Shown piece after piece: positions 26,291 to 35,720 of a stretch of 64,000 nucleotides of DNA (its first letter is position 1; each line of letters starts with the position of its first letter). Origin of the DNA: Sulfurisphaera ohwakuensis (lineage in GTDB: Archaea > Thermoproteota > Thermoprotei_A > Sulfolobales > Sulfolobaceae); assembly GCF_009729055.1 (NCBI RefSeq), contig NZ_CP045484.1, positions 2,676,872-2,740,871 of the forward strand, read 5' to 3'. The position numbers and the translations under genes were made by a program. The notes beneath the pieces are model-generated. The model did not search any database and was not told where the DNA came from. It was given only the letters and a program-made list of their open reading frames with translations.

Positions 26291-29200
26291 TTATCAATTC
26301 CTTTTGAGAATCATCGGCATGAAGGAGATTAACGGGAAAAAGATGAACTGGAAAACTTTCAATTCCTTTTGGGATTTATCGAATTAGGTGAGTTACAATG
26401 AGTAATATTCAAGAGATTGCAAAAGAAATCACTTTCAATTCCTTTGAGGATTCATCTTAGGTTATATTACGCTGGCATAATCAACGTAAAAGCGACCTTT
26501 CAATTCCTTTGAGGATTCATCTGGTATATTGTATAGTCATGGTGTATATGTAGATGGAAACTTTCAATTCCTTTGAGGATTCATCTGTATATTGAAAAAT
26601 ATTATGGCAAGGTTGATGAGGTTTACTTTCAATTCCTTTGAGGATTCATCTAATATTAGAGTGAGGTGGGGGAAAATGAAAAATGAATTCTTTCAATTCC
26701 TTTGAGGATTCATCTCAAGGCAATATAAGTTTAGAGTGTTAATGATACTAGATACTTTCAATTCCTTTGAGGATTCATCATGAAGACATTTGAATGGAGT
26801 ACCGCTTTCGATATCCTAGTCTTTCAATTCCTTTGAGGATTCATCAAACGACTTCAAAGGATTTTTCGCTAGAGCGTATAACGTCTTTCAATTCCTTTGA
26901 GGATTCATCCTAAATGCCCTAAAAGCAAGACTGTATGATTTCACTTTCAATTCCTTTGAGGATTCATCGAATAGTTTTTTGATAGAAAATGGTGGATTGC
27001 AATAACTACTTTCAATTCCTTTGAGGATTCATCAAAAATGGCAAGGAAGTTATTGCGTTTAAACCTGTATCACCTTTCAATTCCTTTGAGGATTCATCAT
27101 TAGTATAGAGCCCCCGCGTTTCGGGGGAAGTGGTCTTCTTTCAATTCCTTTGAGGATTCATCGACGAAATTTACGCCATATTGAAAGACAGATCCAAATG
27201 GACTTTCAATTCCTTTGAGGATTCATCTTTGTACACAATAAATAATGAGTTAACGATGAAAAAAGCTTTCAATTCCTTTGAGGATTCATCAGAAGACGCA
27301 CTTTATGAAAGAGTAATTAAGAATAAACCCTTTCAATTCCTTTGAGGATTCATCCTGGCATATTTAACGAATAGTAGTAAGGTTGAAATTAATGTAGAGC
27401 TTTCAATTCCTTTGAGGATTCATCGTTCAACGTTTCGTTAATGCATTAAGACGATATATAAACGCTTTCAATTCCTTTGAGGATTCATCGTATACAGCTT
27501 TTAAAAAAATAAATTTTTCCCCTTCTATCCTTTCAATTCCTTTGAGGATTCATCAGTCGTTGATGGCAAGAGCGAGATGTCTGTCATTGTTTCAATCTTT
27601 CAATTCCTTTGAGGATTCATCGTCAAATTAATAGCATTAGGTAAAGCAACGGCTAATTTAATCTTTCAATTCCTTTGAGGATTCATCATTATTTCCAATT
27701 AAAAAAATGGTGAGCTAAAAATGGTCTTTCAATTCCTTTGAGGATTCATCCGATGGACTATGCAACAGATCTTCAAAAGGATTGATTTCCTTTCAATTCC
27801 TTTGAGGATTCATCCGTTATTGAGCTCTTAGCATATCTTTTGGCGTATCATAACTTTCAATTCCTTTGAGGATTCATCGATAACATAACGTTATTACGCT
27901 GTAAATGTTGTCAAACTTTCAATTCCTTTGAGGATTCATCACATATTTAGCGATTTAAACGGTGACCAGAACGACATATTCTTTCAATTCCTTTGAGGAT
28001 TCATCTAACAATGAAGGCAATGGGGAAAGCAGTTTCTAATGCTATCTTTCAATTCCTTTGAGGATTCATCGAGCAAGTAAACATGAAAGGTAGGAAAATA
28101 TTGGTTCCTCTTTCAATTCCTTTGAGGATTCATCAATAGTGGATAAGCTCAAGGAACTATATATTAAGACGGTAACCTTTCAATTCCTTTGAGGATTCAT
28201 CCCATCGTTAAGAAGCGGATAAACGCTGGGTTGTCTTTAATCTTTCAATTCCTTTGAGGATTCATCGTTATAGTTACGTTAGAATACGACTTCAGAAACG
28301 GAATACTTTCAATTCCTTTGAGGATTCATCATTACGATATTTATTAACGCAATGTTACAAAACATGGTGCTTTCAATTCCTTTGAGGATTCATCTTTATT
28401 ACTATGACGAATTAAACGAAATCGCTAACGACTTCTTCTTTCAATTCCTTTGAGGATTCATCGCAAAGTAGAAAAATGGATTTGGTCTGGGCGAGAGAAA
28501 TCTTTCAATTCCTTTGAGGATTCATCACTGAAGAAGTTGACGGTAGACATGGTCTTTTTTAAGACTTTCAATTCCTTTGAGGATTCATCCTTTTTCCCCT
28601 ATGGAGAGAATGTTCTCCCCCTAGAGACTTTCAATTCCTTTGAGGATTCATCCTGGTAACGTGTACAAAATGTTATTTTTGGCGAGTCAACTTTCAATTC
28701 CTTTGAGGATTCATCAATGTTGATGTTGGGTGAAAAAAAAGTGAAAATCCAAAACACTTTCAATTCCTTTGAGGATTCATCGTTTGATGGGCTTGTATGG
28801 TTGCCTCAGCCACCTATACCTTTCAATTCCTTTGAGGATTCATCAATATGTCGTTAGCAATAATACCATTTTCTAAACGTTTATCTTTCAATTCCTTTGA
28901 GGATTCATCAGTTGATGAACAATAACGAGATAAGATTAAACGCTATTGCTTTCAATTCCTTTGAGGATTCATCATAAACTAGGAAATTGTTGACAGAACT
29001 GGGGGTCATTCTTTCAATTCCTTTGAGGATTCATCTACGCTCAACGTCTGTTACGCCAATTATATCAACATCTAAACTTTCAATTCCTTTGAGGATTCAT
29101 CTAGTTAAAGATTCTGAACTAGAAAATGTCCAAATAATAGTCTTTCAATTCCTTTGAGGATTCATATTTCAGGATATATTGGTAGGGTGATGGTGGTAGT

Positions 29201-30362
29201 ACTTTCAATTCCTTTGAGGATTCATCAACTATTTAAATCTTTCTCTACACAAATGATAGAGAACTTTCAATTCCTTTGAGGATTCATCCTTCAGAGGAGA
29301 ATTTCAAGGAATTCAGGATTTTGGAGCTTTCAATTCCTTTGAGGATTCATCAAATTTATCAAAGGAGTTGAGACAATGATTAAGTTCACACTTTCAATTC
29401 CTTTGAGGATTCATCGGAAATCAGTAATCACGTTTATACCTTTAACACAAAATAACTTTCAATTCCTTTGAGGATTCATCCTATTAGACTTTTTGCAAAA
29501 CGCTAGGGTGTCTGTACGTATCTTTCAATTCCTTTGAGGATTCATCATTTATCCCAATCATTCACAAAGTAAGTGACAAAACTACTTTCAATTCCTTTGA
29601 GGATTCATCATCGTTTTCGTGCAAATCTAACCAATATTGCTGTTGTCTTTCAATTCCTTTGAGGATTCATCGAGTAATATGGGTGGTAAGATGTCGTTTG
29701 AATTTGAATACTTTCAATTCCTTTGAGGATTCATCAATTTGAAGCATACGTAGAAGACTACGTTATATTCTTTCAATTCCTTTGAGGATTCATCGAAGAT
29801 GAACAACAAACTGAAAGTAATGATAGTCAACACTTTCAATTCCTTTGAGGATTCATCATGACTATGCAAAAAGATGCTCAAGTTCAAAATATCTTTCAAT
29901 TCCTTTGAGGATTCATCGTAAAGTATCGGCTAACGTTTGGATGATGATCTTATCTTTCAATTCCTTTGAGGATTCATCTTACCTAAATATGAGAGGGAAC
30001 AACTCCTTACTACAAACTTTCAATTCCTTTGAGGATTCATCATTTACTATAACTGGTTGTTGGGGAAGGTACTGCAGTATATCTTTCAATTCCTTTGAGG
30101 ATTCATCCAAACTAACCACCCATGTCCTTCGTTAGATCGAGTAAATCTTTCAATTCCTTTGAGGATTCATCTATTTTCAAAAATAGGGAGCCTATACATA
30201 AAAATTCATGACTTTCAATTCCTTTGAGGATTCATCGTTTCCCAACCATGACATCGACCCGCTGTTGTCTAGTACTTTCAATTCCTTTGAGGATTCATCG
30301 TAGACTATTTCACAGAAGAGAATAATGAAATGGTTATCTTTCAATTCCTTTGAGGATTCATC
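26291..30362 (-). CRISPR. CRISPR array 2: 64 repeats (2 degenerate), 63 spacers
   Basis: On the plus strand the 25-bp repeats read as the reverse complement of array 1, starting CTTTCAATTCC and ending GGATTCATC. I counted 62 regular starts (26432-30338) plus two altered repeats at 26291-26315 and 26356-26380 at the leader-distal end (CCTTTTGAGAAT and CCTTTTGGGATT). The repeat at 29142 has a changed last base. The leader is on the right, so transcription runs leftward, toward cas2. One spacer near 27100 holds the hairpin CCCCCGCGTTTCGGGGG. Confidence 0.98.
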
Positions 30363-30758
30363 TGTTTTGTTTTTATACTACTTTACTTCATTTTTCGTTT
30401 TTCTCCTTTATAAGTTTTTGTTTTCAAGGTTTTTCTTCTTGCGACCTTTTTTCCTAGTAATTTCTTTTCCCTTTTTTGGTCGCATTGTTCAAATGCTGAA
30501 TTGAATTAAAGAGTTAATTTATAAATGTTAGTGATACGGTACTATTATCGTATTGGTCGCACCGGTTTTAATAAATTTACGTTTTTAAATCTATCGTAAA
30601 AATCGGAGATTCTACGTAATCAATTTGAACTCTTCCTTCCCTGGAATAGTATCATCACGTTAAACATTTTTAAAGAAATGATAGAATATAACAAAAATTA
30701 TTCAATTACACGTGATAGAAATATTTATAAAAACACTTTTAACCCACGGTTTTTACGT
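30363..30758 (-). promoter_or_regulatory. CRISPR leader of array 2
   Basis: 396 bp, inverted and about 97% identical to the array 1 leader up to the ACGT at its outer end. The promoter TATA (CTTTATAAG on the plus strand, 30406-30414) sits about 45-50 bp from the first repeat. The three GCGACC/GGTCGC motifs are conserved. The near identity means the two arrays share one integration and transcription apparatus. Confidence 0.9.
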
Positions 30759-31358
30759 AAAAAACTATACGATGATATATTAAACAGTTTTAATAACAGT
30801 ATAAGGTGAGTTTGTCCTTACACCTCGGAGTGAGAAGAACTGGGGTAAAGGGGATAGGGTAAATTGAGATCTTCATTATACTGACTTTTCGTACTAAAGG
30901 CTCTGTAACTGTTTACCTTCAACCGTCTATTATCAGCACTTTTATCTAGATGTGGGATAAAAATTGGATTCGTAATATAGACGATTCTATGTCTAAAGGA
31001 GTAAGATAGAATATCTATGACTAATGATACATATGGAGAGGAATCTAATCAAATGCGAATTGTAACATTTAGAATTATATTAGCAAATCGTTGAGAGGAG
31101 CTGGGGAAATCCCTCATAATAAGTCGATATGTCAACAAATCTCTTAAGAGAGACTGTAAAAGTTGTAATATCTATATTACAGCTTAAGATCGTAGAATTT
31201 TTATCGAATCTAACACAGAACCTACTTTTTACTCAACACTTGATTTTGAATTTAAGTAAAATCAATGAGTTTAACATCTTAGAAAATAGAAGGATTCAGT
31301 GAAGTCTTCAAAAAGATAATCCTTTTATATTTCTATTTTTTAATTCTATGCCAAAGAA
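30759..31358. other. gene-free stretch right of leader 2
   Basis: No coding frame of note. A palindrome-like GTAATATCTATATTAC lies near 31166. The TATA-like CCTTTTATATTT at 31321-31332 probably serves the gene at 31359; the ATG at 31348 opens only a 4-codon frame (MPKK) in another frame. Confidence 0.4.
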
Positions 31359-32078
31359 GTGATAAAAACGAAAAATAAGAATGAAGGAATAAAGTTAGTA
31401 AGCCTTCTTATATTGATATTTCTACTATGTCCTCAAACGTTAGTAAGTTTCCCAACACTTTATAATCATTCCGAACCGATTTTTCAAAATGCGACAATAC
31501 AACAGTTTTTTCAGAATTACATGCAATTAGATCTTCAATTTTGGCTATCGCATACAAACTATGGGCAAGTTTCTGAGCAAAGTTCCTATTCTGGAAACGT
31601 AGTTTTTACTCAGTCCGGCATACCGGATGGGAATAAGTGGGTAGTTAGAATATTCTCTCAAGGAAATGACTGCATAGCTAGGTACTCTAGTCATTCCAAT
31701 CAACTGGCGTTCAATCTTCCTAACGGTAAATATATTTATGCTGTAAGTTCATGTAATCCTTTATATGTTACGAGTAATGGTGTTAACGTTTTAAATGTGC
31801 AGGGTAATGCAAATGTGTCAATTCACTTTGTTCCAGCACCGTGGGCAGGAGGACCTAACGGATACCATCCTTACGAACCAATAAGAGGGTATCAAACCGT
31901 TACTCTAAATCTTTATCCAACTGATGGACCAGAAGGCTTAAGTTTCGGTGCCATGAATTCAACTATTGAATTCTGCGTATATTTAGGCTTTAATGAAATT
32001 TACTCTAAAATAAAATGCTATTCAAACTCATTTTTGACCTTGTCTATATCTGCGTTCTTATCACACCTGAGTCTGTAG
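31359..32078 (+). CDS. secreted or surface protein, probably truncated at its C-terminus
   Basis: 239 residues from GTG. A signal sequence or N-terminal TM helix (KLVSLLILIFLLCPQTLVSF, residues 12-31) is followed by a Ser/Asn/Gly-rich beta-type exterior domain (DGNKWVVRIFSQGNDC..., YHPYEPIRGYQTVTLNLYPT). I recognise no family. Past residue 220 the frame runs into sequence that is antisense to another broken gene (32018-32375), so the last 20 residues are probably not original. The promoter and short MPKK frame upstream suggest the authentic ATG at 31348 may be lost by a frameshift. Confidence 0.55.
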   Translation: MIKTKNKNEGIKLVSLLILIFLLCPQTLVSFPTLYNHSEPIFQNATIQQFFQNYMQLDLQFWLSHTNYGQVSEQSSYSGNVVFTQSGIPDGNKWVVRIFSQGNDCIARYSSHSNQLAFNLPNGKYIYAVSSCNPLYVTSNGVNVLNVQGNANVSIHFVPAPWAGGPNGYHPYEPIRGYQTVTLNLYPTDGPEGLSFGAMNSTIEFCVYLGFNEIYSKIKCYSNSFLTLSISAFLSHLSL

Positions 32079-32375
32079 AAAAACGGAACATCGCTCAGCC
32101 ATATAACGATTCCACCCTTAAGAAGGAAGTTACCCAGATTATTGTTAAGATTAAAAAGGTCTATATAAGAAGCGTTAAATGCCGTATACGGTAAGACATC
32201 TTGAAGGAAGACAATCACATCTCCTTTACCGTGATTTAATAACCACTGTTCTATGCTGAAATAGTTTAGCCTTCTATTGTGTATCCCCATCAAGGACTTT
32301 TCTGACTTCTTCTTTTCTCAGAAATTCCATGCCTATATTTTCTAACTTGTCGTCGTAATATACAGCGATTTCCAT
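32018..32375 (-). pseudogene. fragment of a larger gene, frameshifted
   Basis: On the minus strand ATG 32375 starts MEIAVYYDDKLENIGMEFLR, then a stop. A second frame from 32293 continues NRRLNYFSIEQWLLNHGKGD, FLQDVLPYTAFN and GGIVIWLSDVPFFY and stops at 32018. Similar GDVIVFLQD...GGxVVWxGDxPFFY segments occur in long Sulfolobales proteins of unknown function. Here only an N-terminal piece remains, truncated where the oppositely oriented secreted-protein gene ends. Confidence 0.6.
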
Positions 32376-32592
32376 GAGGAAATCTTAGCTTGGCTAATTA
32401 AAATACTTTTATCCTTGGGCTTGTATTGCATCTAGAAACATATCGTTAAACTAATGATACCTAAAATTTTACGGATTGCTTATATAATGAGTTAGGATTT
32501 GTATCTTTTTCCTTCACATCTACTATGAAAAACTCTTACTCAATTAACTTTCACGCATTAAGCTTATTACTAACTAAGAAAAATTTCTTCTT

Positions 32593-32742
32593 ATGAAAAA
32601 GAGAGCAATAATATTAGTACCGGAATCGCAGTTAGAAAAGATGGAAAAACTTAGGAGGGGAGAGATAATAACTTTCGGCAAGTTTAAGGTGATAGTTAGT
32701 GGGAGTGAGAGTAAGGATAAAGCTGGAGGCAGTAACGGGTAA
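32593..32742 (+). CDS. small basic protein upstream of an aspartyl-protease-like gene
   Basis: 49 codons (MKKRAIILVPESQLEKMEKL..., ITFGKFKVIVS) with ATG at 32593. It overlaps the next gene by 44 bp in another frame, so the two are probably co-translated. No family recognised; small size and coupling are like an antitoxin or chaperone partner (inference). Confidence 0.5.
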   Translation: MKKRAIILVPESQLEKMEKLRRGEIITFGKFKVIVSGSESKDKAGGSNG

Positions 32743-33100
32743 AACTGCTTATGTTATAGCTCTGCTAAACAGCGGGGCTGAGAGCGAGAGACCAAGCATA
32801 GCACTGCCCATGGAAATAGCAGAACAACTCGAACTTGATAAATTGAAGGCAGAAACTGCATATTCAGAGGAAGCTACTACGTCAGTTGAAATAAAGCTTT
32901 ATAGAGATGCAGTAAAGTGTACCTTAATTGATGGTAATGAGGAACTAACTTCGACTATTTTAGATGTTGCTGTTGCTGAAGGTTTAACTGAACCTTTACT
33001 CTCTGACTCGGCAATCGATGCTTTAAATATTGAAATACTGAGCTTTAGTAAGGGGCTTTGGAGGATTAGAGGTGAGAATAAGATTAGGAGGGGTATGTAG
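32699..33100 (+). CDS. retropepsin-like (clan AA) aspartyl-protease-fold protein with an altered active site
   Basis: 133 residues from GTG. ALLNSGAESERPSIALPMEI (residues 21-40) aligns with the clan AA pattern xLxDTGAxxxxLPxxxA, but the catalytic Asp of D-T/S-G is replaced by Asn24 (NSG). The second half (VEIKLYRDAVKCTLIDG..., LLSDSAIDALNIEIL) fits the rest of the fold. If dimeric like retropepsins, both half-sites would lack the Asp, so it is probably a binding protein or needs deamidation. It overlaps a small upstream gene. I have seen NSG versions in other archaea, so this may be a standing subfamily. Confidence 0.6.
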   Translation: MGVRVRIKLEAVTGKTAYVIALLNSGAESERPSIALPMEIAEQLELDKLKAETAYSEEATTSVEIKLYRDAVKCTLIDGNEELTSTILDVAVAEGLTEPLLSDSAIDALNIEILSFSKGLWRIRGENKIRRGM

Positions 33101-33172
33101 ATATAAAAACTGTTTGAGCCAATATTCTTAGCTACTAAGTTCTTCCTAGATCATGATTAGTGTGAACATATA

Positions 33173-33256
33173 CTCTGTTTCTACTATTAAGATAGGAGAA
33201 ATGAGTGAGTATATAAAACACAGGTTTTATCATTCTGTTTCTAATATTAAGATACT
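33173..33256 (+). repeat. pair of 21-bp direct repeats with CRISPR-like spacing
   Basis: TCTGTTTCTACTATTAAGATA at about 33173 and TCTGTTTCTAATATTAAGATA at about 33236 differ at one base and are about 63 bp apart. The sequence is unrelated to the array repeats above. It may be a remnant of another CRISPR class or two binding sites. The rest of 33101-33570 is non-coding. Confidence 0.4.
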
Positions 33257-33570
33257 ATATTACTTATTATTAGGTTAGGAAAACATCACAGCTATACGTC
33301 ACGTTAAAAATATATAAGGAAAGGTCCTCTTACTAACTAAAAATTTCTTTTTGATAAGCGATGAGACTAGGAAGTAAAAATTAAAAATGTTCATAACTTC
33401 ACGAAATAAATATTATAATTTTTTATGGTAAGGGATCCCCTTAAACTGCTAATCAAAAATGTATAAATTTCCCGAAAGATAAAACATTGCTTTTTAAAGT
33501 GTTTACCCATGGCGTAACTTATCCTTACTTTTAATTACTTCTAATTCCGCCACGGTCACCCTTGAATCGA

Positions 33571-33661
33571 GCTTACTTGAAGGGGATACAGTATATTAGA
33601 AGTAAACTGATATAATATTACAAGAAATTGTCGAATTTCATGACTGTTTGAGAACAGTCCC
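33571..33661 (+). mobile_element. MITE-like element, copy D (right-end fragment)
   Basis: About 90 bp retaining GCTTACTTGAAGG, ATATAATATTACAA and the right terminus TTCATGACTGTTTGAGAAC followed by AGTCCC. It matches copies A and B; the left two thirds are missing. Confidence 0.6.
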
Positions 33662-33911
33662 CGATATTTATAGATCTTCATGTTCTGTGGGAAATAAAGA
33701 GTTCCGTATGTACTTCATCTTCTTAGGATATTATTGCTGTATTGAGGACTTTATTTTGAAAATTTGTAATGAGCAGATAAGGGAATTTAGAGGCAAAGGA
33801 TGCTGTAAAGAATATAAAAAGGAGTTAAAAAAGATAAAGAATAATTGCATAGAAAAGATTATTGATGAATTATTTAAGATAATAGAAAATGTACTAAAAG
33901 ATCTAATGTAA
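33648..33911 (+). CDS. small cysteine-rich hypothetical frame
   Basis: 87 codons from a TTG inside MITE copy D. A more plausible ATG at about 33708 gives a 67-residue Lys/Cys-rich helical protein (MYFIFLGYYCCIEDF..., GKGCCKEYKKELKKIKNNC). I recognise no family. The opposite strand is also open, so coding status is doubtful. Confidence 0.3.
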   Translation: MRTVPDIYRSSCSVGNKEFRMYFIFLGYYCCIEDFILKICNEQIREFRGKGCCKEYKKELKKIKNNCIEKIIDELFKIIENVLKDLM

Positions 33912-34213
33912 ATTTCTATCATATTACATATTGATAATCTTAAATGTTCTTTAGGTAGTGCGAATAGATAGACAGAAAATTCCTAAAAATTCACGATTTC
34001 TTAAAAAATACATTTTAAATTTACTCTTCTATCTTGTATCTTGATTAGAAACATATATTTGTATGTATGCTCATAGAAACTATAAAATATGGCAATTTTC
34101 CTAAATTGTAGTATCTAACTAAGTCTTATTTCCTTCATGAAGAAAGATGTTAAATTAAGATCGAGGGAAGAAAATAAATAGCTTAGATTTATGTTATGAT
34201 ATTCCTATCTAGA
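33912..34213. other. gene-free stretch at the right end of the defence island
   Basis: AT-rich, no frame or repeat noticed. It separates the island debris from the catabolic genes and lies at the 3' end of the alcohol dehydrogenase operon. Confidence 0.4.
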
Positions 34214-35239
34214 TTATGGTACTAATATTGCTCTTCCAGCTATTTTTCCACTCTTAAGCATTTCTAATGCCTTATTTGCCTCCTCTAACCGAAACATTTG
34301 CGTTCTTAATTTCACTTTTCCTTTAGCATATAATTCAACTAACTCAGCTAACTCATTATATGTCCCCACTAAATTCCCTATAACACTTATTTCTCTACTA
34401 ATGAAATCCAGTGTCGTATTAGTAAATTCTCCACCGTATCCTACAATCGAGTATATTCCTCCCTTTTTAATCATTCTTATAGCGTTCTTAGGTGTACCGT
34501 GCTCTCCTACAAAGTCCAGTACCGCATCTGCTCCCTCATTGTTAGTTAACTTTAATACTTCATTAACCCCTCCATCAGCTCCAGCTATTACTCCCTCATC
34601 CGCTCCCAATTCCTTAGCTAATTTTATCCTATCCTCACTAACATCAACAGCTATTATTGTTGCAGGTGTTATTGCCTTCAGTATTTGCACTGCTATATGC
34701 CCCAATCCTCCTATTCCTATTACTACTACCCTACTGTCTGGATCTAGTTTTAATTTCTTTACCGCGTGGTAAGCTGTTAAACCCGCATCTGCTAATGGTG
34801 CCATTGGTGTTGGGTCTACATTTTTAGGCAATTTTATAGCCGAATAGGCTGATGTTTTTAAATATTCAGCGTAACCTCCATCAGTCCCATCAAGTCCCGG
34901 AAACTTACCATTTGGACAATGCATATCATTACCAGCCCTACATGCCTTACAGTGTCTGCAAGTTATGTACGGATGTAGGATTACCGGGTCTCCTTTACTT
35001 AACCAATCCACAGCACTACCAACTTCCTCAATTATTCCTACATTTTCATGCCCGATAGTGAAGGGTAGTTTTGGATTAAATACATCTTTCCAAATTCCCT
35101 CTTGAATGTGTAAATCAGTTCTGCAAACCCCCGCACCCTTTATTCTTACTATGATATCATAAGGCCCAGTTATTTTTGGATAATCTACTTCATCTAATTG
35201 TAAGGGTGCATTATATTCATGAATTCTAACTGCCTTCAC
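34214..35239 (-). CDS. zinc-dependent alcohol dehydrogenase (MDR family)
   Basis: 341 residues. Catalytic zinc ligands are C39 (AGVCRTDLH) and H64-E65 (IGHENVG). The structural zinc lobe has the four cysteines in CRHCKACRAGNDMHC. The Rossmann NAD site is VIGIGGLGHIAVQ. Substrate is probably a secondary or primary short-chain alcohol. It overlaps the DUF59 gene by 14 bp and is the third gene of an amidohydrolase-DUF59-ADH operon, a trio also found beside soluble diiron propane monooxygenases in actinobacteria, where the dehydrogenase oxidises 2-propanol or similar. Oxidation of a hydroxylation product is therefore a reasonable guess. Confidence 0.93.
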   Translation of the reverse strand: MKAVRIHEYNAPLQLDEVDYPKITGPYDIIVRIKGAGVCRTDLHIQEGIWKDVFNPKLPFTIGHENVGIIEEVGSAVDWLSKGDPVILHPYITCRHCKACRAGNDMHCPNGKFPGLDGTDGGYAEYLKTSAYSAIKLPKNVDPTPMAPLADAGLTAYHAVKKLKLDPDSRVVVIGIGGLGHIAVQILKAITPATIIAVDVSEDRIKLAKELGADEGVIAGADGGVNEVLKLTNNEGADAVLDFVGEHGTPKNAIRMIKKGGIYSIVGYGGEFTNTTLDFISREISVIGNLVGTYNELAELVELYAKGKVKLRTQMFRLEEANKALEMLKSGKIAGRAILVP

Positions 35240-35684
35240 GTTTCATCCTCTCCTCAGCTAATAATTTACACATTTCTCCAGTTATACCTAAGGATAATCT
35301 TACTAACTTGTCCGATTTGTTTTTAGGATTAATTCCTTTTTCCAATCTTTGGTAAAATTTCTTCTTTAAATCATCATAAAGTCCTTTCATGGCTTCATCC
35401 CCGTAACACTCATCAAATTTTAGCCCCTTGTTTATGCATTTTGTTAATTTTTCACTGTCATGATGAGCTGTAATCTCTATATCAATTGTCTCATATTTTC
35501 TCTTTAATTTCTCTCTTAAATCTTCAAGGATCATGTATAGGAATGTTGGGGGACACCAAAAAGTAGGTGGAGAGAGTACTACCCTTATCTTATTTTCTCC
35601 CTCTTCAATTTGTTTAACAAATCCTAATTCGACTATTGAGCTTAAAGTCTCTGGGTCTATAACACTTTTAAGAATTTCGCTCAT
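35226..35684 (-). CDS. MIP18/DUF59-family iron-sulfur assembly-like protein
   Basis: 152 residues. The N-terminal DUF59 pattern begins VIDPETLSSIVELGFVKQIE, and VVLSPPTFWCPPTFLYMILE contains the conserved Cys-Pro-Pro near residue 49. The C-terminal half is an added helical extension not present in the shortest family members. DUF59 proteins act in Fe-S or diiron-centre maturation; their conserved place next to an amidohydrolase and an ADH in monooxygenase clusters suggests service to a metalloenzyme. It overlaps the ADH start by 14 bp, and 36 bp separate it from the upstream amidohydrolase. Confidence 0.85.
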   Translation of the reverse strand: MSEILKSVIDPETLSSIVELGFVKQIEEGENKIRVVLSPPTFWCPPTFLYMILEDLREKLKRKYETIDIEITAHHDSEKLTKCINKGLKFDECYGDEAMKGLYDDLKKKFYQRLEKGINPKNKSDKLVRLSLGITGEMCKLLAEERMKREGS

Positions 35685-35720
35685 TTAATACACCTCCTTT
35701 TTATAGTGACTCATCATCAT

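Noticed and set aside
28450-30135. Frames within array 2 with the same repeated peptides
   Set aside because: Also repeat translations across CRISPR units.
33731-33922. Minus-strand frame opposite the small Cys-rich frame
   Set aside because: Hydrophobic Ser/Phe/Ile-rich translation typical of the reverse of a Lys-rich AT sequence; no start context.
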